Source: JBBECF01 sp040881945 (GTDB lineage: Bacteria; Pseudomonadota; Alphaproteobacteria; Dongiales; Dongiaceae). Taken from it: a DNA stretch of 8,583 nucleotides. Under the pieces are notes generated by a model. It saw nothing but the letters and a program-made list of their open reading frames with translations. It ran no database searches and had not been told where the DNA came from. The DNA is taken from assembly GCA_040881945.1 (NCBI GenBank), contig JBBECF010000010.1, forward strand, positions 1 through 8,583. Direction: 5' to 3'. Below, piece by piece: positions 1 to 7,641 of the stretch. The translations under genes and the position numbers were made by a program. The stretch's first letter is position 1, and each line of letters opens with the position of its first letter.

Positions 1-2320
1 CGCGCCGGGTGCTGCGGCGTCTGCATCGTGTCGGGCAGGAACACGATCGGCGCCTGCAGGCCCTTGGCGCCGTGCACGGTCATGACCCGGACGCGGCCGC
101 CGCCGTCCTGGTCGAGCTCGCGCTTGACCTCGACCGCGCCGGCCGCGAGCCAGTGCAGGAAGCCTTGCAGCGAGGGCGCGTGGCCGCGCTCGTACCCCAG
201 CGCCAGGTTCATGAACTCGTCGATCGGGTCGGCCGCTTCGGGGCCGAGCCGCGCGAGCAGCGCCCGCCGGCCGCCGAGCCGGCCGAGCAGATCGGCGTAG
301 AGCTCGTAGGGCGGCACGAAGTCGGCGCGCGCCAGCAGCCCGGCGAGCAGCTCGTCGGCGCCGGCGAAGGCGGCGTTGTCGCCGCGGCGCCGGCGCAGCT
401 CATGCCACAGGCGGCGGTCGCCGCGCGGCTGCGCGAGATCGAACAGCGCGTCCTCGCCGAGTCCGACGAGGGGTCCGCGCAGCACCGTCGCCAGCGTCAA
501 GTCGTCCTCCGGCAGCAACAGGAACTGGCCGAGCGCGACCAGGTCCATGACCGCGATCTGGTCGGTCAGGACCATGCGGTCGACGCCGGCCACCGGCACG
601 CCGCGCTGCTTCAACTCGCGCACCAGCTCCTCGAGAAAGGCGGTGCGCCGGCGCACCAGCACCATGACATCGCCGGGGCGTACCGGCCGGTCGCGCGACG
701 CCAGATGCTCGCCGCCGCCGACCATGGCGGCGATCCGCCCGGCGATCAGGCGGGCCAGGCGGCCATGGGGCGAATCGGCGGCGCGCCGCTCGGTCGGCGG
801 CGTCCACGGCGCCGGCTCGTCGACCGGTCGCGGGCCGACCGGCGGCCACAGCTCGACCAGCCCGGCCTGGCCGGCGCGGTCGGGCCGGTGCACGATCGGC
901 TGACCGTCCAGGGCGACGCCGTCGCGCGCCGTATCCCGCGCGAAGACCGCATCGACGGCGGCCAGCACCGCCGGGGTCGAACGGAAGGAAACGTTGAGCG
1001 GCACCTCGTCCCATCGCCCGTCGATCCGGGTGACCCGGTCCTTGAAATGCGCGCGCATCCGCTCGAAGCCCGCGGGATCGGCGCGCTGGAAGCTGAAGAT
1101 CGACTGCTTGGCGTCGCCGACCGCGAAGACGGTGCGGACGGCGTCGCGGGCGCCGGCGCCGGCGAAGAACTCCTCGGCCAGCGCCGCGACGATCTGCCAT
1201 TGCTCCGGGTTGGTGTCCTGCGCCTCGTCGATCAGGATGTGGTCGAGGCCGCCGTCGAGCTTGAACAGCACCCAGGGCGCCATGTCGGGGCGCTCGAGCA
1301 GCGCCAGCGCGGCAAGCACCAGATCGTCGTAGTCGAGGCGGGCGCGCGCCGTCTTGTGGCGCTCGTAGGTCCCGAGCAGAGCGGCGCCGAGGCCGAGCAG
1401 GGCGGCGGTGGCCTCGGCGATGGTGGCGGCGTTGAGGCGCTCGCCGACGGCGATCAGACGCTCGGCCTCGCTTCCGAGCACCTCGATCACGCCGGGNNNN
1501 NNNNNNNNNNNNNNNNNNNNNNNNNNNNNNNNNNNNNNNNNNNNNNNNNNNNNNNNNNNNNNNNNNNNNNNNNNNNNNNNNNNNNNNNNNNNNNNNTCTC
1601 GGCGGTCTCGCCCGGCGCGACGCCGAGCAGCCGGCGCACCGCCGCGACGACGCCGGCGACGCCGCCCGGCCGCGCCAACAGGCGCTCGATCCGGCCGCGC
1701 TCGAGGGTCAGCGCCCGCATCAGCTCGGCGAACTCCGGCTCGGCGACCTGCGCCGTCACGCCGGCCAGGGCCGCGGCCAGCGCCGCGTCGTCGCCGTCGC
1801 GGGCGCGGCCCAGCACCGCCTCGCGCGCGTCGGTCATCAGCTCGGCGGCGCTGCGTTCGTCGAGCACCTCGAAATGCGGGGCGATCGCGGCCTCGAGCGG
1901 AAAGCGGCGCAGCAGCGACTGGCAGAAGGCGTGGAGGGTCTGGATCTTCATGCCGCCGGGCGTGTCGAGCACGCGGGCGAACAGGCGCCGCGCCAGCCGC
2001 CGGCGCTCGTCGTCGGGGTCCCGGCCGGTCAGCTCGCAGAGCGCCTCGTCCAGCTTCGCGTCGTCTGCTGCCGCCCACGCCGCCAGGCGCTCGGCGACGC
2101 GGTTGGCCATTTCCGCCGCCGCCGCCTTGGTGAAGGTCAGGCACAGGATGCGGCCCGGATCGGTGCCGCTGAGCAGCAGGCTGAGGACGCGGTCGGTCAG
2201 CACCTTGGTCTTGCCGGTGCCGGCCGAGGCGGCGACCCAGACCGAGGCCTGCGGATCGGCGGCGCGCAGCTGGGCGCGGGCGGCCTCGCCGGCGGGGTCG
2301 GGACGCGGCGCGGCGCTCAT
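1..2320 (-). CDS. addA: Double-strand break repair helicase-nuclease subunit AddA (partial, interrupted by assembly gap)
   Basis: AddA is the UvrD-like helicase/nuclease subunit of AddAB, which resects DNA ends for RecA-dependent repair. The ATG at 2320 overlaps the addB stop by 4 nt. The first 241 codons carry a Walker A box ASAGTGKT (residues 31-38) and the motif Ia stretch LCLTFTKAAAAEMANRV. After the N run the coding frame resumes with a codon starting at 1496 and stays open to the window edge for 498 codons. This part holds DYDDL, the Walker B box DEAQD (1229-1215), motif III GDAKQS (1118-1101), motif IV SFRSTP (989-972) and motif V VHGAKGLQ (77-54). The C-terminal RecB-type nuclease domain lies beyond position 1. 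As assembled, the N run puts the two halves in different frames, and reading straight through gives a false stop at 1489-1487. This is an assembly artefact, not evidence for a pseudogene. The ribosome-binding site is weak, so translation probably depends on coupling to addB. Confidence 0.95.
1497..1596. other. Assembly gap (100 Ns) inside addA
   Basis: There are exactly 100 consecutive Ns, the usual placeholder for a scaffold gap of unknown size. The gap lies between the N-terminal ATPase part of AddA and the segment leading to the DYDDL and Walker B motifs. The flanking addA frames are compatible only if the missing length leaves remainder 2 on division by 3, assuming no indel elsewhere. One hundred leaves remainder 1, so the placeholder is not the true length. 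Confidence 0.98.
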
Positions 2321-5286
2321 TCGCCGTCCGGGCCGGCGCCGGCCGACCATTCCTTGACGCGCGCCAGATGCGCGTAGTCGCCGAAGCGCGGCGCGAAGTC
2401 GGGTCGCGGCACGGCGGCATAGGGCGTGGCCGGGTCGTCGAAGGCGGCGACCAGGCGCTCGATTCCGGCCAGCGCCGTTGCCGCCAGCGCCATCGCGTCG
2501 CCCGCGACCGTCTTGATCTCGGCCGGCGGCTCGCCGCCGCTCAGCCGCCAGTACGCGAGCTCGGCGACGGTCGCCGCCGGCACGCCGGAAAACCCGCCGG
2601 CGGCGGCGATGGCGGCCTCCAGCGGCAACTGCGGCGCGAAGCCGAGCTCCACGTCCCGCGGACGCGGCACGGCGCCGGTCTTGTAGTCGATGATGGTGAG
2701 CCGCCCGTCGGCGCCGATGTCGATGCGGTCGGCCGTCGCGGTGAGCACGAAGGGGCCGCCCGGCCCCGGGACGGTGAGCGAGCCTGCCGCCTCGGTGCGG
2801 CTGGCGGCCAGGCCGCCGCGCCGCGCCCGCTCGGTGTCGACGAACCAGCGCGCGATGCGCACGAAGCGCGGCCACCAGAAGGCCCACACCGCCGGGCGGC
2901 TGAGCGCCGCGCCGAAGGCGGCGCGCCCGGTCGCGAGCAGGCGGTCGAGCGCGTCGGCCGGCAGAGTGTCCGGGTGGTCGCGCAGGAAGCGGTCGAGGGC
3001 GCGATGAACGATCGTGCCGCGCTCGGCGGCGCCGGGATCGGCGTCGAGCGGCTCGAGCGGCTTCAATTTCAGCACCGCGCGCGCATAGATGGCGTAGGGG
3101 TCGCGCATCCAGGTCTCGACCCGCGTCACCGACAGGCCGCGCGGGCGCATCACGACCGGCGGGCAGGGCGCCGGCGCCGTCACCGGCGCGTAACGGTCGG
3201 GGCGGTCGAGTGCGGCCTGCCAGCCGAGCCAGGTGCCCGGCCGCAGCAGGTCGAGCGGCAGACCGAGCGTGTGGAGCAGGGCGTCGAGCCGCAGCAACCA
3301 GCGTGACGGCACCGTCGGCGTGCCCTCGACGCGCAGCGCGCGGGTCAACACCACTTCCGGGGCCGCGCAGCCTTGCGCGAAGTCGTGCGCCGACAGGCCG
3401 ATCCGCCGCTCCGGCGCCGGCAGGCCGAACTCGCGCCGCATCGGCCGGCTGAGCCACGGGTCGGCGGCCGGCTCCGGCGGCCAGGTGCCCTCGTTGAGGC
3501 CGCCGAGGATCAGCAGGTCCGCATGCTGCAACCGCGCCTCGAGCGGCCCCCAGATGGCGAGCCGCGGATGCGCGCCGTAGCGCGGCCGCACCGCGACGCC
3601 GGCGAGCAGGGCCGAAAGCAGCGCCGGATAGCGCGCGCCGGGCAGTGTCGCGGCGCCGTCGGCTGCGGCGCGCAGCTCGGCGACGAAGCCGGCCGCGGCC
3701 TCGCCGGCCTCGCCGGCCCACAGCCGCGCCGCGCCCGCCTCCGCGTCGCTCGCCGCCAGCGCCTCGGCGAAGGCGACATGGGCATCGAGCAGGGCGGCGA
3801 GCGGGGCGCGCGGCGCATCGAACAGCTCGGCGAACGGCCGCGCCAGATCGGCCAGAGATATAAGCCACGTTCGCAGCCCGCCCTGCCCCGCCGCCTCGCC
3901 CAGCGCGGCGAGCAGGCCGGCGAAGCCCGGCGCCGGCCGCGGCCCGCGCAAGACCCTTCGTTCGAGGCGGCGCGTCAGGGCGCGGAACGCCGCCGGCTCG
4001 CGGCCGCCGGCGGCGAGCGGGTGCTTGAACGCGGCGAGCAGGGCGAGCGGCGCGACGCGCTCGGCGAACAGCTCCGCGGTCAGGCGCAGGAAGGTCCCCG
4101 GCGGCGTGTCGGCCAGCGGCCGGCCGGCGGAATCGTCGATCTCGATGTCCCAGCGGCGCAGCTCCGCCGCGACCCGGCGCGCCAGCGCGCGGTCCGGCGT
4201 GACCAATGCGGCGCGCCTGCCCGGCCGCACCAACGCCTCGCGCAGCAGCAGCGCGATCACGCCCGCCTCTTCCTGCGGCCCCGGGCAATCGACGCGCACC
4301 ATATCGCGCAGCGCCAGCGCTAGGCGTTCGCGGTCGGCGACGGTCGCGAATTCGCGCCAGGCCTCGGTGGTGGCGGCGGGGCGCAGCGCCTCGGCAACCA
4401 GGCGGGCGCGCGATGGGTTGGTCGCCGCCAGGCCGTGGTCCGGCCACGGCTCGACCTCGGCCGGGGTCAGGCCGAGCCGCGCCAGCAGCAGCGCGAGGCC
4501 GTGCTGCGGATGGGTCGGATCGCCGGCGATCTCGGCCCAGGTCGCCGCGTCGGCGTCTCGGTCGAGGCCGGGCAGCACGACGCGGCCGCGCGGCAGGCGG
4601 GCGACGACCTCGATCAGCTCGGCCGCCGCCGGGATGCTGCCGGTCGAGCCGGCGGCGATCACCGGATCGGCCGGCGGCGCGCGGCGCCAGGCGGCGGCGC
4701 GGGCCTCGAGCAGGGCGTTGCGCCGCGCCGCCGGATCGAGGCAGCCGGCCTCGTCGAGGATGCGCGGCCAGGACTGCGTCACGATCTCGAGGAAGCGCAG
4801 CGTCAACTGCCAGTGCTCGGCGTAGTTCGCCGGCGCCAGGTCGCGCAGCCGATCGAAGGACAGCCGCTCGGTCTGCACCTGGTCGAGCAGGCGCGCGAGC
4901 TCGCCCGCGAGTTGCGCCGCCTGGTCGATCTCGGGCGCGGCGCCGCTAGCGTGGATCAGGTGGGCGAGCATGAGTTGGCGGCGCAGCGGCGGTATCGCCG
5001 GCGGCAGGTCGACTTCCTCCGCGCTGGCCGCCAGGGTCAGGTCGTCGTCGTCGACGTCGCCCAGGGGCAGCAGCCGGGGCAGCAGCAGCGGCCGCCCGTC
5101 GCTCAGGCGCAGGAACGCCTCCTGCAAGGCGCGGCAGGCGCGGCGCGTCGGCAGCAGGATCGTGACCCGCGCCAGGGCCAGCGGGTCGTCGCCGGTCTCG
5201 GCGCGAACGCCCGCCGCCAGCGCATCGACGAAGCTGAGGCCGGGGGCGACGCTGTAAACCGCCGGGCGCGACCGGCGACCGCTCAT
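2317..5286 (-). CDS. addB: Double-strand break repair protein AddB, alphaproteobacterial type
   Basis: AddB is the second subunit of the AddAB helicase-nuclease. In studied AddAB enzymes it carries an inactivated helicase fold, contributes to Chi recognition, and has a nuclease domain that cuts one strand. The protein has 989 residues. Visible parts in order are an N-terminal block with VTILLPTRRACRALQEAFLR, the family signature GGLNEGTWP (595-603), and a C-terminal PD-(D/E)XK nuclease with GTIVHRALDRF (His761), ADRID (Asp853) and IIDYKTG (Asp867, Lys869). The N-terminus (YSVAPGLSFVDALAAG) has no Walker A GKT/S. No cysteine occurs after residue 708, so the Fe-S cluster of Bacillus AddB is absent. 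The start at 5286 overlaps the murU-like stop (ATGA) and has a GAGG four bases upstream. An ATG 77 codons further upstream lies inside the neighbouring gene and is not supported. The stop overlaps the addA ATG by 4 nt. Confidence 0.95.
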   Translation of the reverse strand: MSGRRSRPAVYSVAPGLSFVDALAAGVRAETGDDPLALARVTILLPTRRACRALQEAFLRLSDGRPLLLPRLLPLGDVDDDDLTLAASAEEVDLPPAIPPLRRQLMLAHLIHASGAAPEIDQAAQLAGELARLLDQVQTERLSFDRLRDLAPANYAEHWQLTLRFLEIVTQSWPRILDEAGCLDPAARRNALLEARAAAWRRAPPADPVIAAGSTGSIPAAAELIEVVARLPRGRVVLPGLDRDADAATWAEIAGDPTHPQHGLALLLARLGLTPAEVEPWPDHGLAATNPSRARLVAEALRPAATTEAWREFATVADRERLALALRDMVRVDCPGPQEEAGVIALLLREALVRPGRRAALVTPDRALARRVAAELRRWDIEIDDSAGRPLADTPPGTFLRLTAELFAERVAPLALLAAFKHPLAAGGREPAAFRALTRRLERRVLRGPRPAPGFAGLLAALGEAAGQGGLRTWLISLADLARPFAELFDAPRAPLAALLDAHVAFAEALAASDAEAGAARLWAGEAGEAAAGFVAELRAAADGAATLPGARYPALLSALLAGVAVRPRYGAHPRLAIWGPLEARLQHADLLILGGLNEGTWPPEPAADPWLSRPMRREFGLPAPERRIGLSAHDFAQGCAAPEVVLTRALRVEGTPTVPSRWLLRLDALLHTLGLPLDLLRPGTWLGWQAALDRPDRYAPVTAPAPCPPVVMRPRGLSVTRVETWMRDPYAIYARAVLKLKPLEPLDADPGAAERGTIVHRALDRFLRDHPDTLPADALDRLLATGRAAFGAALSRPAVWAFWWPRFVRIARWFVDTERARRGGLAASRTEAAGSLTVPGPGGPFVLTATADRIDIGADGRLTIIDYKTGAVPRPRDVELGFAPQLPLEAAIAAAGGFSGVPAATVAELAYWRLSGGEPPAEIKTVAGDAMALAATALAGIERLVAAFDDPATPYAAVPRPDFAPRFGDYAHLARVKEWSAGAGPDGE

Positions 5287-6026
5287 AGATCCTCGGGGTC
5301 CAGGCCGCGCGCCGCGATCTCGGATTCGACCTCGGCCAGATGGCGCGGCGTGCTGACGTGGAACCACTCGCCGTCGTGGCGCAGGCCGTAGAGCCGCCCG
5401 GCCTCGATCGCCCGATCGTAGAGCAGGTTGAGCGAAAACGCCCCGTCCGGCGCGCCGTCGAACAGCCGCGGGTGCAGTATCTGGATGCCGGTGAACAGGA
5501 ACGGCGCCACCTCCCATTGACGCCGGCGGCGAACCCGCCCCGTCTGGTCGAGCTGGAAGTCGCCTGGTCCGTCATAGCCGATGGCGCCGACCGTGGGGTG
5601 GAGCAGCAGCAGCCCGTCCATGGCCGCGTCGTCCCACGCCGTGGCGAGGCGGATCAGCGCGTCGACATTGCCGTCCAGCCAATAGATCTTGGCGTTCACC
5701 GCATAGAACGGCGCCGGCCCGAGATGCGGCAGCGCCTGGCGGATGCCGCCGCCGGTCTCCAGGATCTCCGGCTCGTGCGAGAAGCGGATGCGCGGCGCGC
5801 GGCGGTCCTTCAGATGCGCCTCGATCATCTCGCCGCGGTAGTGCGTGTTGACCACCGCCTCGCGCACGCCGACCGCGGCCAGCCGGTCGAGCACGGTGTC
5901 GATCATCGGCTTGCCGGCGACCTTGACCAGCGGCTTCGGCAGGTTGTCGGTGATCGGCCGCAGCCGCGTGCCGAGCCCGGCGGCGAGCACCATGGCGCGG
6001 TCGGGCACGCGCGGGTTCGCCGCCAT
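5283..6026 (-). CDS. murU: MurU-like nucleotidyltransferase (probable N-acetylmuramate-1-phosphate uridylyltransferase)
   Basis: This 247-residue GT-A nucleotidyltransferase probably converts MurNAc-1-phosphate plus UTP to UDP-MurNAc in cytoplasmic peptidoglycan recycling. Evidence is the nucleotide-binding loop MVLAAGLGTRLRPIT (12-26), PKPLVKVAGKPMID (30-43), ETGGGI (90-95), APFLFTGIQILHP and WFHVSTP (221-227). The length and the kinase immediately upstream fit MurU better than longer glucose-1-phosphate uridylyl- or thymidylyltransferases. The substrate is inferred from context. Oddity: at residues 111-113 it reads NAK, where the family usually has Asn-x-Asp with the Asp binding metal. The ATG at 6026 has AGGG eight bases upstream. 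A GTG at 6035 would overlap the kinase stop (GTGA) and add three residues, but lacks a spaced ribosome-binding site. The stop overlaps the addB start by 4 nt. Confidence 0.8.
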   Translation of the reverse strand: MAANPRVPDRAMVLAAGLGTRLRPITDNLPKPLVKVAGKPMIDTVLDRLAAVGVREAVVNTHYRGEMIEAHLKDRRAPRIRFSHEPEILETGGGIRQALPHLGPAPFYAVNAKIYWLDGNVDALIRLATAWDDAAMDGLLLLHPTVGAIGYDGPGDFQLDQTGRVRRRRQWEVAPFLFTGIQILHPRLFDGAPDGAFSLNLLYDRAIEAGRLYGLRHDGEWFHVSTPRHLAEVESEIAARGLDPEDL

Positions 6027-6031
6027 CGCCG

Positions 6032-7042
6032 TCACCCTGCCGCCGGGACGATGCGCGCGGCGCGCGGCAGCGCGTCGTCGAACCAGGCGCGCAAGCCTGC
6101 CAGCGCCGGATGCGCGAGGTCGCCGTCGAGCCATCGCCAGACGCGCGGCATGTGGACCAGGTAGTCGGACTTGCCGTCGCGTTTCAGGAGGCGGGTGAAG
6201 GTGCCGAGGATGCGGCTGTTGCGCTGGGCGCCGAGGACGGCGTAACCGGTGTCGAAGGCGTCCGCGTCGAGGCCGGGACAGGCGGCCAGGTAGCGCGCGC
6301 GCATGGCGGCGATCAGGGCCTGGGGCACGTCGCGCCGCGCGTCCTCGAGCAACGAGACGAGGTCGAACGGCGCCGGCGCGATCACCGCGTCCTGGAAGTC
6401 GAGCAGGCCGCAGGCGGCGACGCCGCGCCGCCCGTCCAGGCGGATCAGGTTGTCGATGTGGAAGTCGAACAGGGCGAGCCGGTCGGGCGACAGCCGCGAC
6501 AGCGGCAGGACCGCGCCCCAGGCCTCGAGATAGCCCTCGCGCGCCGCGGCCGATACCGGGGCGCCCTGGGTCGCCGGCCAGTACCAGTCGAGCAGCAGCG
6601 TCACCTCGCGCAACGCGCGCGCGTCGTCGAAGCGGGGGATCCCGGCGGCGGCCTCCGGCGGCAGCCGCCGGTGCAGGTCGATGAGAAAATCGACGGCGAG
6701 CGCGTAGAGCGCGGTCTCGTCGGCGCCGCGCGCCAGCAGGCGCGCATAGGTGTCGTCGCCGAGGTCCTCGAGCAGCAGCAGGCCGGCGGATTCGTCGGCG
6801 GCGAACACCTGGGGCGCGCTGTAGCCGAGGCCGCGCAGCAGCCGGCAGACCTTGAGGAACGGGCGCACGTCCTCGCGCGGCGGCGGCGCGTCCATGAGCA
6901 CGGCGCGCCGCCCGTCCAGGGCCAGCCGGTCGTAGCGACGGAACGAGGCGTCGCCGGCGAGCGGCCGCCGGTCCGCCGCGGCCCAGCCCTGGGCGGCGAG
7001 GAACGCGGCGATGCACGGTTCGCGGGCCGCCCGCTCAGCCAT
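6032..7042 (-). CDS. amgK: AmgK-like aminoglycoside-phosphotransferase-family kinase (probable anomeric MurNAc/GlcNAc kinase)
   Basis: This 336-residue APH-fold kinase probably phosphorylates the anomeric hydroxyl of MurNAc (and GlcNAc), feeding MurNAc-1-phosphate to the MurU-like enzyme encoded just downstream. Visible signatures are GDASFRRY (30-37, the nucleotide-binding region), LLEDLGDDTYARLL (90-103), the catalytic loop FDFHIDNL (192-199) with catalytic Asp193 and Asn198, and the metal-binding motif LLDFQDA (213-219) with Asp215, followed by FDLVSLLEDARRDV. The loop reads Phe-Asp-Phe-His, where relatives I recall usually have Arg-Asp-Tyr-His; the essential Asp, His and Asn are kept. The ATG at 7042 overlaps the tsaE stop by 8 nt, and the stop lies 5 nt before the murU ATG. 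The neighbourhood argues for wall recycling rather than antibiotic modification. The substrate is inferred from family and context. Confidence 0.85.
   Translation of the reverse strand: MAERAAREPCIAAFLAAQGWAAADRRPLAGDASFRRYDRLALDGRRAVLMDAPPPREDVRPFLKVCRLLRGLGYSAPQVFAADESAGLLLLEDLGDDTYARLLARGADETALYALAVDFLIDLHRRLPPEAAAGIPRFDDARALREVTLLLDWYWPATQGAPVSAAAREGYLEAWGAVLPLSRLSPDRLALFDFHIDNLIRLDGRRGVAACGLLDFQDAVIAPAPFDLVSLLEDARRDVPQALIAAMRARYLAACPGLDADAFDTGYAVLGAQRNSRILGTFTRLLKRDGKSDYLVHMPRVWRWLDGDLAHPALAGLRAWFDDALPRAARIVPAAG
6035..6038 (-). promoter_or_regulatory. Ribosome binding site deciding the murU start
   Basis: On the minus strand AGGG sits at 6038-6035 with an 8-nt spacer to the ATG at 6026, inside the end of the kinase gene. 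This spacing favours the ATG over the in-frame GTG at 6035, which would lie within the site itself. Confidence 0.5.
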
Positions 7043-7526
7043 CGACGCGCAGCCCCGCCAGTCGCCGCGCCCAACCGCCGTGCCCGGTCAGGCGCGCCCG
7101 GCGCGCCCCGCCGTCGGCGACGAAGGCGAGCGCGACATCGAGCCGTTCGGCCGGCAGCAGCGGGCCGAGGCGATCCGGCCATTCGATCAGCGCGATGCCT
7201 TCGGCGAAGGCCTCCTCCAGCCCCAGCTCGCGCGTCTCGGCCGGCCCGCTCAGGCGGTAGAGGTCGAAATGCCAGACCGTGGCCGCGGGCGTCTCGTAGG
7301 TCTGGGCCAGGGTGAAGGTCGGGCTCGGCACCTCCTCGCCGTCGCCGGCCAGGCGGTCGATGAAGGCGCGGGCGAAGCGCGTCTTGCCGACGCCGAGCTC
7401 GCCGGCGAGCGCGATGACGTCGCCGGGGCGCGCCAGCGCCGCGACCGCGCGGGCCAGCCGGACCGTGGCGGCCTCGTCGGCCAGCGTCAGTTCGCGGATG
7501 TCCGGCGCCGCCGCGACCTCTGTCAT
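7035..7526 (-). CDS. tsaE: tRNA threonylcarbamoyladenosine biosynthesis ATPase TsaE
   Basis: TsaE (formerly YjeE) is the small P-loop ATPase that works with TsaB and TsaD to place N6-threonylcarbamoyl on A37 of ANN-decoding tRNAs. The 163-residue protein matches the usual family length. It shows Walker A GELGVGKT (42-49), the conserved VPSPTF (66-71), HFDLYRL (86-92) and IEWPDRL (114-120), all diagnostic for TsaE. The start at 7526 places about 40 residues before the P-loop, as expected. Upstream in-frame codons run into the divergent intergenic region and the neighbouring gene, and look non-coding. No Shine-Dalgarno-like sequence precedes the ATG, and a promoter-like element ends just upstream, so the mRNA may be leaderless. 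It is the first gene of the operon and overlaps the next gene by 8 nt. Confidence 0.95.
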   Translation of the reverse strand: MTEVAAAPDIRELTLADEAATVRLARAVAALARPGDVIALAGELGVGKTRFARAFIDRLAGDGEEVPSPTFTLAQTYETPAATVWHFDLYRLSGPAETRELGLEEAFAEGIALIEWPDRLGPLLPAERLDVALAFVADGGARRARLTGHGGWARRLAGLRVDG

Positions 7527-7534
7527 GACGCCAC

Positions 7535-7563
7535 GTTGTAGCGACTGCCGCCGGGCTCGGCAA
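7535..7563 (-). promoter_or_regulatory. Putative sigma-70-type promoter of the tsaE-amgK-murU-addBA operon
   Basis: Read on the minus strand, TTGCCG (7563-7558) and TACAAC (7540-7535) are separated by exactly 17 bases, each matching four of six consensus positions. Transcription would start around 7528, only one to three bases before the tsaE ATG at 7526. The hexamers are imperfect and the call rests on spacing and position. Confidence 0.4.
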
Positions 7564-7581
7564 CGGCGGAGGTGGCCGGGC

Positions 7582-7610
7582 TTGATATTGCGCCTGCGGC
7601 TGTCCAAACT
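7582..7610 (+). promoter_or_regulatory. Putative promoter of the ferredoxin-NADP reductase gene
   Basis: TTGATA (7582-7587, five of six to the -35 consensus) is followed after 17 bases by CAAACT (7605-7610, three of six to the -10 consensus). This would start transcription near 7617 and leave a leader of about 25 nt carrying the ribosome binding site. The -10 match is poor, so this is a weak call. It lies back to back with the putative operon promoter in the 115-bp divergent region. Confidence 0.3.
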
Positions 7611-7627
7611 GGCGCCGCCCGAGGGCC

Positions 7628-7637
7628 AGGAAAGGGG
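7628..7637 (+). promoter_or_regulatory. Ribosome binding site of the reductase gene
   Basis: AGGAAAGGGG is a purine-rich Shine-Dalgarno stretch. Its AGGA ends 10 bases before the ATG at 7642, which supports that start. It contrasts with the missing ribosome binding site of the divergent tsaE. Confidence 0.7.
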
Positions 7638-7641
7638 CGCG

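Noticed and set aside
9..2357. Plus-strand open frame of 782 codons opposite addA, running through the N gap
   Set aside because: It is Arg/Ala/Gly/Gln-rich with no recognisable motif, crosses unknown bases, and lies exactly opposite a gene with all helicase motifs. Long antisense frames are expected at this GC content.
1487..4447. Long minus-strand frame that could be read as a single 986-residue protein starting inside addB
   Set aside because: Only the part after position 2320 is real (AddA N-terminus). The upstream part is out of frame with addB, low-complexity and motif-free, and the stop at its end is an artefact of the gap.
5287..5517. N-terminal extension of AddB from an upstream ATG at 5517
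   Set aside because: The 77 extra residues are Arg-rich, lie inside the murU-like gene in another frame and match no AddB feature. The ATGA overlap start at 5286 fits the family.
6425..6920. Repeated word gcgccgcccgtccagg near 6426 and 6904
   Set aside because: Both copies encode LDGRR-type turns of the kinase in the same frame. It is a short chance repeat within one coding sequence, not a repeat element.
6027..7016. Long N-terminal extension of the nucleotidyltransferase through the kinase gene
   Set aside because: The extra stretch is a shadow frame of the kinase. The nucleotide-binding loop is expected within the first 15-20 residues, as given by the ATG at 6026.
6032..7042. Aminoglycoside resistance phosphotransferase
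   Set aside because: The APH fold is shared, but FDFHIDNL, LLDFQDA and the adjacent murU-like gene fit the AmgK-type sugar kinase better.
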